DNA of 35,511 bases from SLJK01 sp964567295 (lineage in GTDB: Bacteria > Bacillota > Dethiobacteria > DTU022 > UBA8154): assembly GCA_964567295.1 (NCBI GenBank), contig CAZMLU010000013.1:1-35511 (forward strand), written 5' to 3'. Under the pieces are notes generated by a model. The model saw only the letters and a list, made by a program, of their open reading frames with translations. It had not been told where the DNA came from and searched no databases. Below, in pieces: positions 10,001 through 18,049 of this stretch (position 1 is the first letter of the stretch; the number at the start of each line of letters is the position of its first letter). The position numbers and the translations under genes were made by a program.

Positions 10001-10824
10001 GAACCGTCCTTTTCCTGGGCAAGCTGCCGCAGCCTGGAGCAGGTGTGGGCAGCAGGATAAAAAGGGTCCATCTGATCCACTTCTTCCCCGGCAGGGCAGT
10101 CACGGTCCAGGCACAGGGCAACATTCAACAGGGAGCAGTGCTGCATAAGCTTTTCCAGCACCGAATACTCCTGGTTTGTAAAACTATGAAATCCGTCCAC
10201 CCATATTACGGCATTATTTAAAAAAGCAGATAAGGGCACTTTCAGAATCAGTAGAGCAAGGTAGTCTTCTTTATCCAGATAACTAGCCTGGAGATTGCTC
10301 TCCAGTTCGCTGAAAAGCAGCAGTAAATCTTCCAGCTTGTCTCTGAAAAACGGGGAAGACCCCGTGTCAGCAGCTTCTTGGGCACGTGTATGGTAGAGAG
10401 CACGCAGACGGCCGAGAGTAATATTGGAGCGTTTTAATTCGTTATAAAACTGCAGAAGGCTTTCAACGGCACCTTTTTGCTGAGAGGTACCTTTAAATAT
10501 TTTCAGATTATCATGCAGATGTTCCAGCGCTTTTTTAAGAAGCATGCTCTTTCCCGTATCGTCCAGGAAGATGCGCTTCTGGCCACCTGTTTCCTGCAAA
10601 ACCCTCCAGGCCAGTCGCCTGAAACTGAGCACCTGGGCCCGGATTGTCCCCCCCGTGGGGGAACTTCTGACCAGGGTATGTTCTGCCTGGAAGGTGGCCT
10701 GTTCAGGTACCAGGTAAATGAGGGAGGCGCCGCGGGGAGAGCGGTCCAGTTCTTTCCTGATCTCTTCCAGGCAGAGGCTGCTTTTTCCGCTACCGGCCCT
10801 ACCCAAGATAAGACGAAGCGCCAT
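7087..10824 (-). CDS. addB: AddB, helicase-nuclease subunit with iron-sulfur nuclease domain
   Basis: Partner of AddA in double-strand break resection; 1245 residues. The N-terminus has a Walker A motif GRAGSGKS (8-15), in a helicase-like module that in B. subtilis serves Chi recognition more than unwinding. Further on come a VNEGLIPSRPGEDEIFSEEE segment and MALTRASDEL, both typical of AddB. The C-terminal nuclease has IIDYKSGG. The four cysteines expected to hold a [4Fe-4S] staple are present: Cys862 (ACPFSHF) and Cys1183, Cys1186 and Cys1192 (CTYCPYKPAC). The start lies two bases after the apgM stop and AGGG sits in the apgM end. All landmarks of a functional AddB are intact. Confidence 0.97.
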   Translation of the reverse strand: MALRLILGRAGSGKSSLCLEEIRKELDRSPRGASLIYLVPEQATFQAEHTLVRSSPTGGTIRAQVLSFRRLAWRVLQETGGQKRIFLDDTGKSMLLKKALEHLHDNLKIFKGTSQQKGAVESLLQFYNELKRSNITLGRLRALYHTRAQEAADTGSSPFFRDKLEDLLLLFSELESNLQASYLDKEDYLALLILKVPLSAFLNNAVIWVDGFHSFTNQEYSVLEKLMQHCSLLNVALCLDRDCPAGEEVDQMDPFYPAAHTCSRLRQLAQEKDGSLKTKILSSPEQAPFGTNHALNFLEQNLHRYPTQTFSHPYTFGREDSLSTDYGLFSGRSPLRLVSSPNRRGEVESMAREILVLVRDHGYRWRDIAVITGDLEQYRPLIASVLTDHQIPYFLDLERPARNHSLIEFVRSALEVVTRRWRYEDVFRSLKTDFPLPLAGIKKWRERVDQLENYVLAFGIQGERWLQEESWQFRKKDLLDSEKEELSSGEMTTREKQYLKQINTIRRRVTAPLIKFHKEIKGLSSVKDKCQALYKLLQEVEVQHHLEGWIKEAADKGLLQEAREHGQVYEGLLELLDQLVEILGEEVVTEELFGRLLEAGLDNLYFSLVPPSLDQVLIGSMERTRSSSVKCSFILGVNEGLIPSRPGEDEIFSEEERERLQGWGLDIPPGSRRQLLDEQFLIYMALTRASDELRLSYALTDEEGATLAPSLLIARIKELFPFLQEEVAEVEPLTLTAARGFSSYSNHLFEEYGGGDAEQAEEALQAREADLVLPFVTRPEKTFSHLLLQLNRRQQKFEIHPLWWEIYNWYAKQKEWHPYCKRLLQSIFYSNTEKPLDKSLSKNLYGSNLKTSVSRLEKYKACPFSHFASYGLGLKERQLYNLETPDLGRFFQASLRNIALTLEDWEKDWAELDREQSYSLAAKEVEKLIPYLQEEILLSSGRYRYLAEKIKRTVGRAVHVLGEHARRGSFKPVGVEVAFGEKGEMPAISFTLSDGYSINLEGRIDRVDLARDEKGNAFIRIIDYKSGGSELDLREVFYGISLQVMAYLDVILTWSWEWLQQGVMPAGVFYFRLYSPFLSSSKTLTPEEIEEKVLKSYKLKGRVVHDSRVARLMDGSLEKGYSSIIPIGLKNNDEIYEKSSTLSLRQFEQLRNYVRKITQEIATGIVSGHVDISPYRLGGKKPCTYCPYKPACQFDPLLEGNSFRYLQGADEKQLWSWIEATLFEECPGCQDDKERYLNGEEGQEC

Positions 10825-10826
10825 CT

Positions 10827-12059
10827 TTAAGCCCTGCCTTTTTCACCTGGTATTTCGCCCAGGATGAAGTAATCCATCAGAGTAAAGCCTTGCTGCAGGG
10901 TCCTACCCTGCAGCGCGTAGTTTTCACTGAACAGTGCTTCTTGGTTTTTTTCCACGTCGCCTTTGCGGTAAATGACGAAAGGGACCGCTTCCCTGGTATG
11001 TGTCTTTAAAACCAAGGGGGTGGGATGATCGGCAAGGACCATTACTTTGAAATCCGTGAAAGGTTCCAACTCCTTTAGCACTTCTCCCACTACCTTGTTG
11101 TCTATCTCTTCAATAGCCTTGATCTTGTCCTCCAGATTGCCCTGGTGGCCTGCTTCGTCCGGGGCTTCGATATGTATGAATACAAAATCCTTGCCTGCGT
11201 GTAGCTCTTCCAGCGCTTTTTTGGCCTTGCCCTTGTAATTGGTGTTAATATTTCCCGTGGCCCCGGAAACATCAGCGGCAGTAAGTCCGGCGCAAAGCCC
11301 GAGGCCTTTGACAAGGTCTACAGCGGAGATAACTGTTCCTTCCAGGCCGTATTTGTGGGCGAAGCTGTCCAGAAAAGGCTTGGTTCCCTGTCCCCAAATC
11401 CATATGGACGAGGCAGGTCCCATTTTTCTGGCCACTCTTGCCTTGTTGATGGAATGGTCCGGGAGAAAAGCAGCGCTCTTTTTCATCAAGTCTAAAATCT
11501 TATCTGATCCTGCTCCGCGAGGCAGGTAACCTCCAATCTCCAGGCCTGATATGTCATGTGGAGGTATGAGGACGGTTCTCGTTTCTCCTTCCTGCCATAC
11601 CAGCAGGTGACGATAGCTAACCCCGGGGAAAAAATGCAGTTTTTCTTCCCCCAGCCTAGTAGATATATCTTCAAGAAGCTCTTTTGCTTCTTCTGTGCTA
11701 ATTTCACCGGCGCTATAATCCAGCATCATCCTTTTTTCATAGGATTCTTCCTGGGAGAGGGTTACCAAGTTGCAGCGAAAAGCCACATCTTCGCCGTCCA
11801 ACTCCACCCCCATAGCAACCGCTTCGATGGGAGCTCTGCCAGTATAATATTGCCTGGGGTCATAACCCAAGAGGGAGAGGTTGGCAACATCACTCCCAGC
11901 AGGCATATCCTGCGGTACAGTATTAGCTGTTCCCACTTCACCACAGCGGCACATCATGTCCATGTGCGGAGTTCTAGCATACTGCAGGGGTGTCTTACCT
12001 TCAAGCTCCTTTATCGGGTAATCAGGCATCCCATCCCCTACAATTACTATATATTTCAA
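10827..12059 (-). CDS. apgM: 2,3-bisphosphoglycerate-independent phosphoglycerate mutase, archaeal type
   Basis: Alkaline-phosphatase-superfamily enzyme interconverting 3- and 2-phosphoglycerate in glycolysis/gluconeogenesis. The 410-residue length is normal for ApgM. The N-terminal metal motif VIVGDGMPDYP, the GSDVANLSLLGYDP box with the probable phosphorylated Ser56, IEAPDEAGHQG and the ADHPTPL metal box are all visible. Some bacterial members were once annotated as proposed homoserine kinase (ThrH), but that activity is doubtful. The start is a TTG at 12057-12059 with GAGGAGGG about nine bases upstream; no ATG fits the conserved N-terminus. It sits between mltG and addB, with addB two bases downstream, so its expression is tied to DNA repair genes with no obvious functional link. 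Confidence 0.93.
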   Translation of the reverse strand: MKYIVIVGDGMPDYPIKELEGKTPLQYARTPHMDMMCRCGEVGTANTVPQDMPAGSDVANLSLLGYDPRQYYTGRAPIEAVAMGVELDGEDVAFRCNLVTLSQEESYEKRMMLDYSAGEISTEEAKELLEDISTRLGEEKLHFFPGVSYRHLLVWQEGETRTVLIPPHDISGLEIGGYLPRGAGSDKILDLMKKSAAFLPDHSINKARVARKMGPASSIWIWGQGTKPFLDSFAHKYGLEGTVISAVDLVKGLGLCAGLTAADVSGATGNINTNYKGKAKKALEELHAGKDFVFIHIEAPDEAGHQGNLEDKIKAIEEIDNKVVGEVLKELEPFTDFKVMVLADHPTPLVLKTHTREAVPFVIYRKGDVEKNQEALFSENYALQGRTLQQGFTLMDYFILGEIPGEKGRA

Positions 12060-12108
12060 CTTCGGAACCCTCCTCTAATGCTACATTCTATCGTGAACCT
12101 CTCATGGC

Positions 12109-12132
12109 TAAAGCCACGAGAATGCGTGGCGA
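12109..12132 (-). promoter_or_regulatory. Small hairpin in the mltG-apgM gap
   Basis: GCCACG and CGTGGC (12113-12118 and 12125-12130) form a 6-bp stem with a 6-base loop. On the minus strand the second arm also belongs to a competing palindrome, TGGCTTTAGCCA. There is no U-tract on the minus strand, so it is not a standard terminator there. Its role, if any, is unknown. Confidence 0.3.
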
Positions 12133-12137
12133 CTTTT

Positions 12138-13196
12138 TCAATCCGCCCTGTCACTTTGAACTTGTTCCTTGTAATAGTTATGTTCCTGCAGGGTTTTGCT
12201 GAAATAGTGCTCACCTGTATCGTCTTCTTTGTAGACAAAATACAGGTATTCTACATCAGCCGGGTAGAGGGAAGCTTCAATAGCTTTAGCACCCGGAGAG
12301 GCAATAGGTCCTGGGGGTAAATCTGGGTATAAATAAGTATTATAGGGGGAATCAACTTCCAGATCCCGGTATGTTAAGCGTGGCTTAACTTCACCCAGGA
12401 CGTATTGAACAGTGGCGCAAGATTGTAGGTAAGGATGGCTCTCCGATAAAAGGCGGTTGAAAAATACCGCTGCGATAATTGGCATTTCTTCTTCTACCCT
12501 GGCCTCTTTTTCCACCAGGGAAGCCAAGGTTATAAGTTGATGCAGCGAAAAATCAAGCTCTTCTGCTCTAGCGCGGTGCTCTTCATCAAAGAAATTATCA
12601 AAACGATTGAGCATCATCTTAATGATATCCTCTTCCGAAACATCTTCACTTACTTCGTATGTATCAGGAAACAGGTAACCTTCCAGCTTGTAATCTGTTC
12701 CCGCCGGTATTTCGTCTAAAAATGAAAAAAGCCGATTTTCGTAGTCACTGCAAAGCTTTAAGTACTTTTCTTCTTCAGCCAAACCCTGATTTTCCAGTCT
12801 AAACGCTATCTGCTCTACATTGAAACCTTCCGGTATGGTAAATCTCGTTCCCTCTTGGTATACCACACCCTCTTGCAAGCTAATCAAAATATCGTCCAAA
12901 CTCATACCGCCTTCAAACACATAAGTTCCCGCCTGAAAGTTTTGATCGGCTTCAGTATACCTGGCATAAAGACGAAATACTAGAGCATTGTTTATAATTC
13001 CTTCTTCTTCTAATATTGCAGCTACTTTAGCAGGTGGAGATCCTATGGGTATGGTCACCTCTTTTTTGCCGCTTTCTAGAGAAGTTTCTGCAGAAGAGAA
13101 AAAAATATTTATCCGCCAAAATGCAATAACAAAAAGAAATACAAGGGCTGCCGAAACTAAACCAAGATAAAGAAAGCGTTTTTTATTAATCAGCAT
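12138..13196 (-). CDS. mltG: MltG, endolytic murein transglycosylase
   Basis: YceG/MltG-family enzyme that cleaves nascent peptidoglycan glycan strands near the membrane and is thought to terminate their elongation. It has 352 residues. A cytoplasmic basic start is followed by one membrane helix (about 8-28), and the rest is extracellular. The LysM-like region comes first, then the catalytic stretch LASLVEKEA (225-232) with the probable catalytic Glu229, then VFFNRLL and YNTYLYPDLPPGPIASPG, all signature elements. The start is ATG with GGAAGGTG upstream. It follows the DUF1292 gene by 33 bases, the usual Firmicutes order after ruvX. Confidence 0.95.
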   Translation of the reverse strand: MLINKKRFLYLGLVSAALVFLFVIAFWRINIFFSSAETSLESGKKEVTIPIGSPPAKVAAILEEEGIINNALVFRLYARYTEADQNFQAGTYVFEGGMSLDDILISLQEGVVYQEGTRFTIPEGFNVEQIAFRLENQGLAEEEKYLKLCSDYENRLFSFLDEIPAGTDYKLEGYLFPDTYEVSEDVSEEDIIKMMLNRFDNFFDEEHRARAEELDFSLHQLITLASLVEKEARVEEEMPIIAAVFFNRLLSESHPYLQSCATVQYVLGEVKPRLTYRDLEVDSPYNTYLYPDLPPGPIASPGAKAIEASLYPADVEYLYFVYKEDDTGEHYFSKTLQEHNYYKEQVQSDRAD

Positions 13197-13229
13197 GAGG
13201 CGGCACCTTCCACATAATTACTCAATGTT

Positions 13230-13559
13230 TTATTCCTCATCTTCACTTGCCATAAGCCGTTCATAGGCTATTTCTGCCACATTTTCCCATTCTTCCTCAT
13301 CTTCGATAACATGTAAAATGGTTTCATCATCTTCACCTTTAATAATACGAAAGATTACTGCCTCGTCTTCGTTTTCTTCCAATTCCACTTCCATAGGAAA
13401 CTCCCCGTTATCCTCCTCTGAAGAGGAAGACACTTCCCCGCTTAAAGGCAATAAAATAACGTAATCCAGATCCTCTACTGTAAAATGATCTAACATCAGA
13501 AACTCAAATTTTTCACCGTTTTCGTCCACTAAAGTAATAATTTCCTGTCCTTCTTCCAT
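13230..13559 (-). CDS. DUF1292 (YrzB-like) acidic protein
   Basis: A 109-residue, very acidic soluble protein of the DUF1292 family. The family motif is visible at the N-terminus: ITLVDENGEKFEFLMLD, then YVILLPL. A Ser/Glu-rich linker follows, and then the VFRIIKGEDDE and IEDEEEWENVAEIAYE segments. The function is unknown. In Firmicutes this gene almost always lies between ruvX (yrrK) and mltG, as here. The start is ATG with AAGGGGTG nine bases upstream. Confidence 0.9.
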   Translation of the reverse strand: MEEGQEIITLVDENGEKFEFLMLDHFTVEDLDYVILLPLSGEVSSSSEEDNGEFPMEVELEENEDEAVIFRIIKGEDDETILHVIEDEEEWENVAEIAYERLMASEDEE

Positions 13560-13585
13560 CTCATATACACCCCTTTTTTTTAATT

Positions 13586-14032
13586 TTAGGTATTATTATC
13601 ATCATCGGCTTTCTCTTTGCTTGCTTGTAGATACCCCTCCAAGATCAACACAGCAGCAAGCTTGTCCACAACTTTTTTCCTTTTGGAACGGCTTACGTCT
13701 GCCTCAAGCAACGCTTTATGTGCTGTGACTGTTGTCAACCTTTCATCCCAAGTCTTAACAGGTAAATCAAATTTGTTTTCCAGGACTTTTTTGAATGATA
13801 TTACTTCCTCTACCTTTGGACCTGATGTCCCATTCATGTTCAAGGGCAATCCTAAAAGGATCTCTTCTACATTATATTTTTCCAGGTATATACCGATCTG
13901 GAATAAAGTATCCTTGCGGTTTTTCTTATTAATCACTCCCAGGCCCTGAGCAGTAAAACCCAGGGAATCGCTTACCGCTACGCCAATCTTTTTTTCTCCT
14001 ACGTCCAGGCATAGAACCCTTATAACATTCAC
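13586..14032 (-). CDS. ruvX: RuvX/YqgF, putative pre-16S rRNA nuclease
   Basis: RNase H-fold nuclease of the YqgF family, annotated either as a Holliday junction resolvase or as the enzyme maturing the 5' end of 16S rRNA; the latter has the stronger experimental support. It has 148 residues. Conserved elements: LCLDVGEKKIGVAVSD with the metal-binding Asp10, the ILLGLPLNMNGTSGPK loop, the WDERLTT motif and a late aspartate in VVDKLAAVLIL. It starts with GTG at 14030-14032 after AAAGGCGA. The aldo/keto reductase gene ends 38 bases upstream and the DUF1292 gene follows 26 bases downstream. Confidence 0.95.
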   Translation of the reverse strand: MNVIRVLCLDVGEKKIGVAVSDSLGFTAQGLGVINKKNRKDTLFQIGIYLEKYNVEEILLGLPLNMNGTSGPKVEEVISFKKVLENKFDLPVKTWDERLTTVTAHKALLEADVSRSKRKKVVDKLAAVLILEGYLQASKEKADDDNNT

Positions 14033-14070
14033 TCGCCTTTCAATATATCAAGCCTTAGAATTTTTGAAAA

Positions 14071-15033
14071 TTAATAAACCTTTATACAAAATTCTGCGCA
14101 CCAGGCGCTACAATATCCACAAAACAAGCAGCGGGAGCTATCCACAACAGCACGAACTTTTCCAATCCCATCTTCGTGCAGGGACAATGCTCCTTGAGGG
14201 CATCTTGCGATACATGACCCGCATCCGCTACACCAGTCTTCTATAAGCAAGGTTCTTGTTTTATTTTTTAATGATTCATAAATATGTTGCGGAGGTTCCA
14301 ATCCCTGCAGATAGCAGAGATTGACCAGCAATTCATCTCTGCTGCCGATTCCTAACGCTAAAGCATGAACAAAATCCAATTCCATGGCAAAACTGATGGC
14401 TTCCGCGGCGCGAGGAATTAGATGTCCTCCACCTAACACTTTCATGGCATATATACCTAAACCACAGTTATAAGCCCTTTCTACAGCGATCAGCATACTT
14501 TCCAAAGTGCCGTCTTTAATACCTATTCCGCTAATATTTATAATAGGCTGTATGATATCTATTTCTGGAAAATCAATAGCCGCTTCAACAGCGGCCACTG
14601 TATGGCAAGAGATTCCAGTTGCTTGAACCGCTCCCCTTTCTACTGCTTCAAAAAAAAACTCCAGGGCTGCTCTATGCCCTTCCAATGTCAACCCGGATTC
14701 CTGTTCATGCAACATAAAGATGGGTATATAATCGATATTTAACTCTTTCCTTGCCCTCTCCAAGGAAGCTTCGGCCTCTTTCCAAGTACTGGCGTAAGTT
14801 TTAGTAGCAATGACCGGAATTTGCTGTATTTTTCCCACGGCCTTGGCCAGGTAACTGTAATTGTTATAAAGCTCTGCTGTGTCCCAAAAGTTTACCCCTC
14901 TTTCAAACGCTTCCCGCAGCAGTTCCGAGCCTTCCTCCAGTGATAAATTAGCCTGACATGGGCTCATGGTAAGGGTTCCAAAACATAGGTTAGAAACAAG
15001 CAAACCCGTCCTGCCCAGTGGCCTATGAGACAA
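14071..15033 (-). CDS. Aldo/keto reductase with C-terminal 2[4Fe-4S] ferredoxin domain
   Basis: A 320-residue fusion of an aldo/keto reductase barrel with a ferredoxin-like tail. The catalytic tetrad is intact: Asp51 and Tyr56 (WDTAELY), Lys78 (VIATKTY) and His109 (MLHEQ). Two complete CX2CX2CX3C sets follow, Cys268/271/274/278 and Cys302/305/308/312, enough for two [4Fe-4S] clusters. Such fusions are common in anaerobes; the substrate and electron partner are unknown. The start is TTG (15031-15033), six bases after the ireB stop, and the ribosome site AAGGGTG overlaps the end of ireB, so the two are probably translationally coupled. The gene separates ireB from ruvX, which are adjacent in many Firmicutes. 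Confidence 0.88.
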   Translation of the reverse strand: MSHRPLGRTGLLVSNLCFGTLTMSPCQANLSLEEGSELLREAFERGVNFWDTAELYNNYSYLAKAVGKIQQIPVIATKTYASTWKEAEASLERARKELNIDYIPIFMLHEQESGLTLEGHRAALEFFFEAVERGAVQATGISCHTVAAVEAAIDFPEIDIIQPIINISGIGIKDGTLESMLIAVERAYNCGLGIYAMKVLGGGHLIPRAAEAISFAMELDFVHALALGIGSRDELLVNLCYLQGLEPPQHIYESLKNKTRTLLIEDWCSGCGSCIARCPQGALSLHEDGIGKVRAVVDSSRCLFCGYCSAWCAEFCIKVY

Positions 15034-15039
15034 AATGGC

Positions 15040-15327
15040 TCACCCTTTTTCTTCTAATTCTTTCTCCAAATAAACTCTTACCAGTTCTTCCAGCAGTTCA
15101 TCGCGTTCGATGGTTCGAATGACAATACGAGCATCATTATAGCTGGTAATATAAGCTGGATCCCCCGAAAGTAAGTATCCTACCAGCTGATTGAGAGGAT
15201 CATAACCTTTTTCTTTTAAAGCTTCATATACCTCTTGTAATACTTTGTGAGCCTCGCTAAATTCTTCCTCCGGCTTGACCTTAAATCTCATGGTGTCGTT
15301 TAAGTCTTTGCTATTACCGTTCTCCAT
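15040..15327 (-). CDS. ireB: IreB family regulatory phosphoprotein
   Basis: A 95-residue DUF965/IreB protein. In Enterococcus faecalis, IreB is phosphorylated by the membrane Ser/Thr kinase IreK and modulates cephalosporin tolerance. The core is highly conserved: YEALKEKGYDPLNQLVGYLLSGDPAYITSYNDAR, and then IERDELLEELVRVYLE. Thr12 in DTMRF lines up with a phosphorylated threonine before VRF in the E. faecalis protein, though the N-terminus is longer here. The ATG start has a perfect AGGAGGTG. It follows alaS by 42 bases, the usual Firmicutes order. No kinase gene lies in the window. Confidence 0.93.
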   Translation of the reverse strand: MENGNSKDLNDTMRFKVKPEEEFSEAHKVLQEVYEALKEKGYDPLNQLVGYLLSGDPAYITSYNDARIVIRTIERDELLEELVRVYLEKELEEKG

Positions 15328-15369
15328 AATACACCTCCTGGCTTAAAAATTTATAATTATCAGTTCAGG

Positions 15370-18018
15370 TTAATTATTTATCTTTTCGTGCTGCGCTTTT
15401 ACCAGCGCCGGTACCATGGAAAGCGCATACGGTAGCTTGTCCGGATCCTTTCCTCCGGCCTGAGCCATATCAGGACGCCCTCCTCCCCCACCTCCGGTTA
15501 GCTTGGCCACTTCCCCAATCAAATTGCCTGCGTGGAAGCCTTTTTCCACCAGGTCTCTGGTTACAGCGGCAGCAAAGATAACCTTTCCGTTGCTAAGTGT
15601 GCCGAGCATAATAATACCGCTTTCCATTTTTTCTTTGAGTTTGTCCAGGTATTCCCTTAAAATTTCCATATTCTCTACTTCAACCTGGGTGCTCAAAACT
15701 GGAACTCCTGCGGTATGCTCCGTTTTTTGAAGGAGACTTTCTGCCTGTTGCTGTGCTACCTGCTGCTGCAACTGTTTTACCTTCCGCTGCAGTTCTTTCT
15801 GAGATTCCATCATCTCCCTGACTTTAGAGGCTGCCTGTTCCCGGGAGACTTTCATCACAGAAGCGATTTCTTTTAATTTCAGCTCCTGTTCTTCAACAAA
15901 GCGGTAAGCCTGTCGCCCCGTTAAGGCTTCAATACGCCGCATACCTGAACCAATACCGCTTTCATCTATAATTTTACAAATCCCCAACTCCCCTGTTGAA
16001 TTAACATGGGTGCCCCCACATAATTCCAGTGAATAATCCCCGATTTCAATTACCCGTACCTTATCAGCATATTTTTCTTCAAAAAGAGCCTCGGCCCCCA
16101 TCCTTGCAGCCTGCTCTAAATCAGTAATTAAGGTAATTACATCCATATTATTAAGAATGACATTATTTACTGCATCCTCTATTCTGTTTAGTTCCTCTTC
16201 GTCCGGTTGGGCAAAATGTGTAAAATCGAAACGCAACCTGTCCGGGGCAACAAAAGAGCCGGCCTGATTTACATGGCTTCCCAGCATGGTTTTTAATGTA
16301 CGGTGTAAAAGATGGGTTGCCGTATGGTTCCTGGCAATCTCTTTTCTACGTTCTTTATCAACTACAGCAACAACTTTCTCACCTTGTCGAATCATGCCTT
16401 TTTCAATTTCTACCAGGTGCAAGATCTCCTCTCCGGAAGAACCGGTAACAGTGTTTGTTACCCGGCCAGATCCTTCTGGAAAATTGATTATTCCTGTATC
16501 ACCTACCTGGCCACCTCTTTCGGCATAGAAGGGACTCTGGTCCAGTAGGAGGTAGCAGCTCTCCTCTTCCCCGGCTTTTGCTTCACTAACAAGCTCTTTT
16601 CGGGAGGGAGAAAGGATTCCTATTACTTCACCTTCGGATTCAAGGGCTTCGTATCCTACAAAACGGGTAGAAAACCCTTTAACCAACGTGAAAAGATTAT
16701 CTCTCCCTTGACTACGGGAGCCATGGGCAGCCCTTCCCCTTTCTCTCTGATCTTCTAAAAACTTTTCGAACCCCTCATCATCCATTTGGAAGTTTTTTTC
16801 TTCCAATATCTCTCTGGTCAGGTCCACGGGAAAACCAAACGTATCATAAAGCTTAAACGCTATTTTGCCCGGAAGAATACTTTTCCCGTCTTTCTGTAAG
16901 GCTGCCAGCTGTTCTTCCAGTAGAACCATGCCCTGTTCCAGGGTCTCGTTAAAACGTTCCTCTTCCAGTCTGATGATCTTTTTAATTAACTCTTCTTTTT
17001 CTTTTAGCTCTGTGTAAGGATCCTGCATCATCTCTACCAATAAAGGAACGGCAAAAAAAAGAAAGGGAGGTTCTATTTCCAGCAACTTGCCGTGTCGCAC
17101 AGCACGCCGTAGGATACGCCTTAATACATAACCTCTTCCTTCATTGGAGGGAAGGACCCCATCAGCAATGAGAAAAGAGAGCCCGCGCAGATGTTCAGTT
17201 ATAACTCTCAAAGAAATGTCTTTTTTGGGATCTTTCCCGTAATCTATCCCTGCTTGGGCGGCAAAATATTCAACCAGGGGTCTTACTATATCAATTTCAA
17301 AGAAAGAAGAAACCCCTTGCATTACAATAGCTAACCTTTCCAATCCAGCTCCGGTATCAATGTTTTTTTGCTCCAGGGGGGTATAATTTCCTTCTGCATC
17401 TTTTTCGAACTGTGTAAAAACCAGGTTCCATACCTCCAGATAGCGGTCACAATCACAACCAACCTGGCAGTCAGCCTTCCCGCACCCGTACTGGGGACCT
17501 AGATCGTAATATATTTCAGAACAGGGACCACAAGGCCCCGTCCCAATCTCCCAGAAATTATCCTCTTTCCCTAAACGATATATCTTCTCTACAGGAACGC
17601 CGACTTTATCTTTCCAAATGGAAAAAGCCTCTTCATCTTCCAGGTAAATACTCACATAGAGACGCTCCGGGGGCAATCCATAAGCTTTGGTCATAAGTTC
17701 CCATGACCATGGAATGGCGTCTTCTTTAAAATAATCCCCGAAAGAAAAATTACCCAGCATCTCAAAAAAAGTAGCATGCCGTGCAGTTATACCCACCTTT
17801 TCTATATCCGGTGTGCGCACACACTTCTGACAAGTGGCTACCCTGGCATGGGGAGGTGTCTTTTCGCCGGTGAAATATGGCTTGAGAGGGGCCATTCCCG
17901 CGCCGACAAGCAATAGAGTCGGATCATTTTGAGGAACTAGGGGAAAACTGGGAAGCACCAGGTGATCTTTTTCGCGAAAAAAATCCAAGAATACCCTGCG
18001 GATTTCGCTGCTTTTCAT
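15370..18018 (-). CDS. alaS: Alanyl-tRNA synthetase
   Basis: Charges tRNA-Ala with alanine and hydrolyses mischarged Ser/Gly-tRNA-Ala. It has 882 residues, the normal bacterial length. The N-terminal class II catalytic core includes HATFFEMLGNFSFGDYF. Next come the tRNA-recognition region and the editing domain with its zinc motifs NHTATHLLH and CGGTHVNSTGE. A coiled coil rich in Gln/Lys follows, and then the C-Ala domain with the glycine-rich stretch before RPDMAQAGG. I chose ATG 18016-18018 (MKSSEIRR) because GGAGG lies upstream and the family starts here; a reading 20 residues longer would begin inside the promoter. It is the first gene of a nine-gene unit ending with addA. The leader is only about 25 bases, so there is no T-box. 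Confidence 0.98.
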   Translation of the reverse strand: MKSSEIRRVFLDFFREKDHLVLPSFPLVPQNDPTLLLVGAGMAPLKPYFTGEKTPPHARVATCQKCVRTPDIEKVGITARHATFFEMLGNFSFGDYFKEDAIPWSWELMTKAYGLPPERLYVSIYLEDEEAFSIWKDKVGVPVEKIYRLGKEDNFWEIGTGPCGPCSEIYYDLGPQYGCGKADCQVGCDCDRYLEVWNLVFTQFEKDAEGNYTPLEQKNIDTGAGLERLAIVMQGVSSFFEIDIVRPLVEYFAAQAGIDYGKDPKKDISLRVITEHLRGLSFLIADGVLPSNEGRGYVLRRILRRAVRHGKLLEIEPPFLFFAVPLLVEMMQDPYTELKEKEELIKKIIRLEEERFNETLEQGMVLLEEQLAALQKDGKSILPGKIAFKLYDTFGFPVDLTREILEEKNFQMDDEGFEKFLEDQRERGRAAHGSRSQGRDNLFTLVKGFSTRFVGYEALESEGEVIGILSPSRKELVSEAKAGEEESCYLLLDQSPFYAERGGQVGDTGIINFPEGSGRVTNTVTGSSGEEILHLVEIEKGMIRQGEKVVAVVDKERRKEIARNHTATHLLHRTLKTMLGSHVNQAGSFVAPDRLRFDFTHFAQPDEEELNRIEDAVNNVILNNMDVITLITDLEQAARMGAEALFEEKYADKVRVIEIGDYSLELCGGTHVNSTGELGICKIIDESGIGSGMRRIEALTGRQAYRFVEEQELKLKEIASVMKVSREQAASKVREMMESQKELQRKVKQLQQQVAQQQAESLLQKTEHTAGVPVLSTQVEVENMEILREYLDKLKEKMESGIIMLGTLSNGKVIFAAAVTRDLVEKGFHAGNLIGEVAKLTGGGGGGRPDMAQAGGKDPDKLPYALSMVPALVKAQHEKINN

Positions 18019-18049
18019 TGTTTTGCCTCCGGTGGTATTTGTCAAGACA

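Noticed and set aside
11568..11585. Second match to the REP-like core (GGACGGTTCTC)
   Set aside because: The 11-base match lies in the apgM coding frame (residues around ETRTVLIPPHD) and has no flanking inverted repeat, so it is probably chance.
11556..12320. A 254-codon plus-strand open frame
   Set aside because: It lies antisense across apgM and the end of mltG, whose proteins are clearly conserved. Its translation shows no recognisable motif and there is no good ribosome site.
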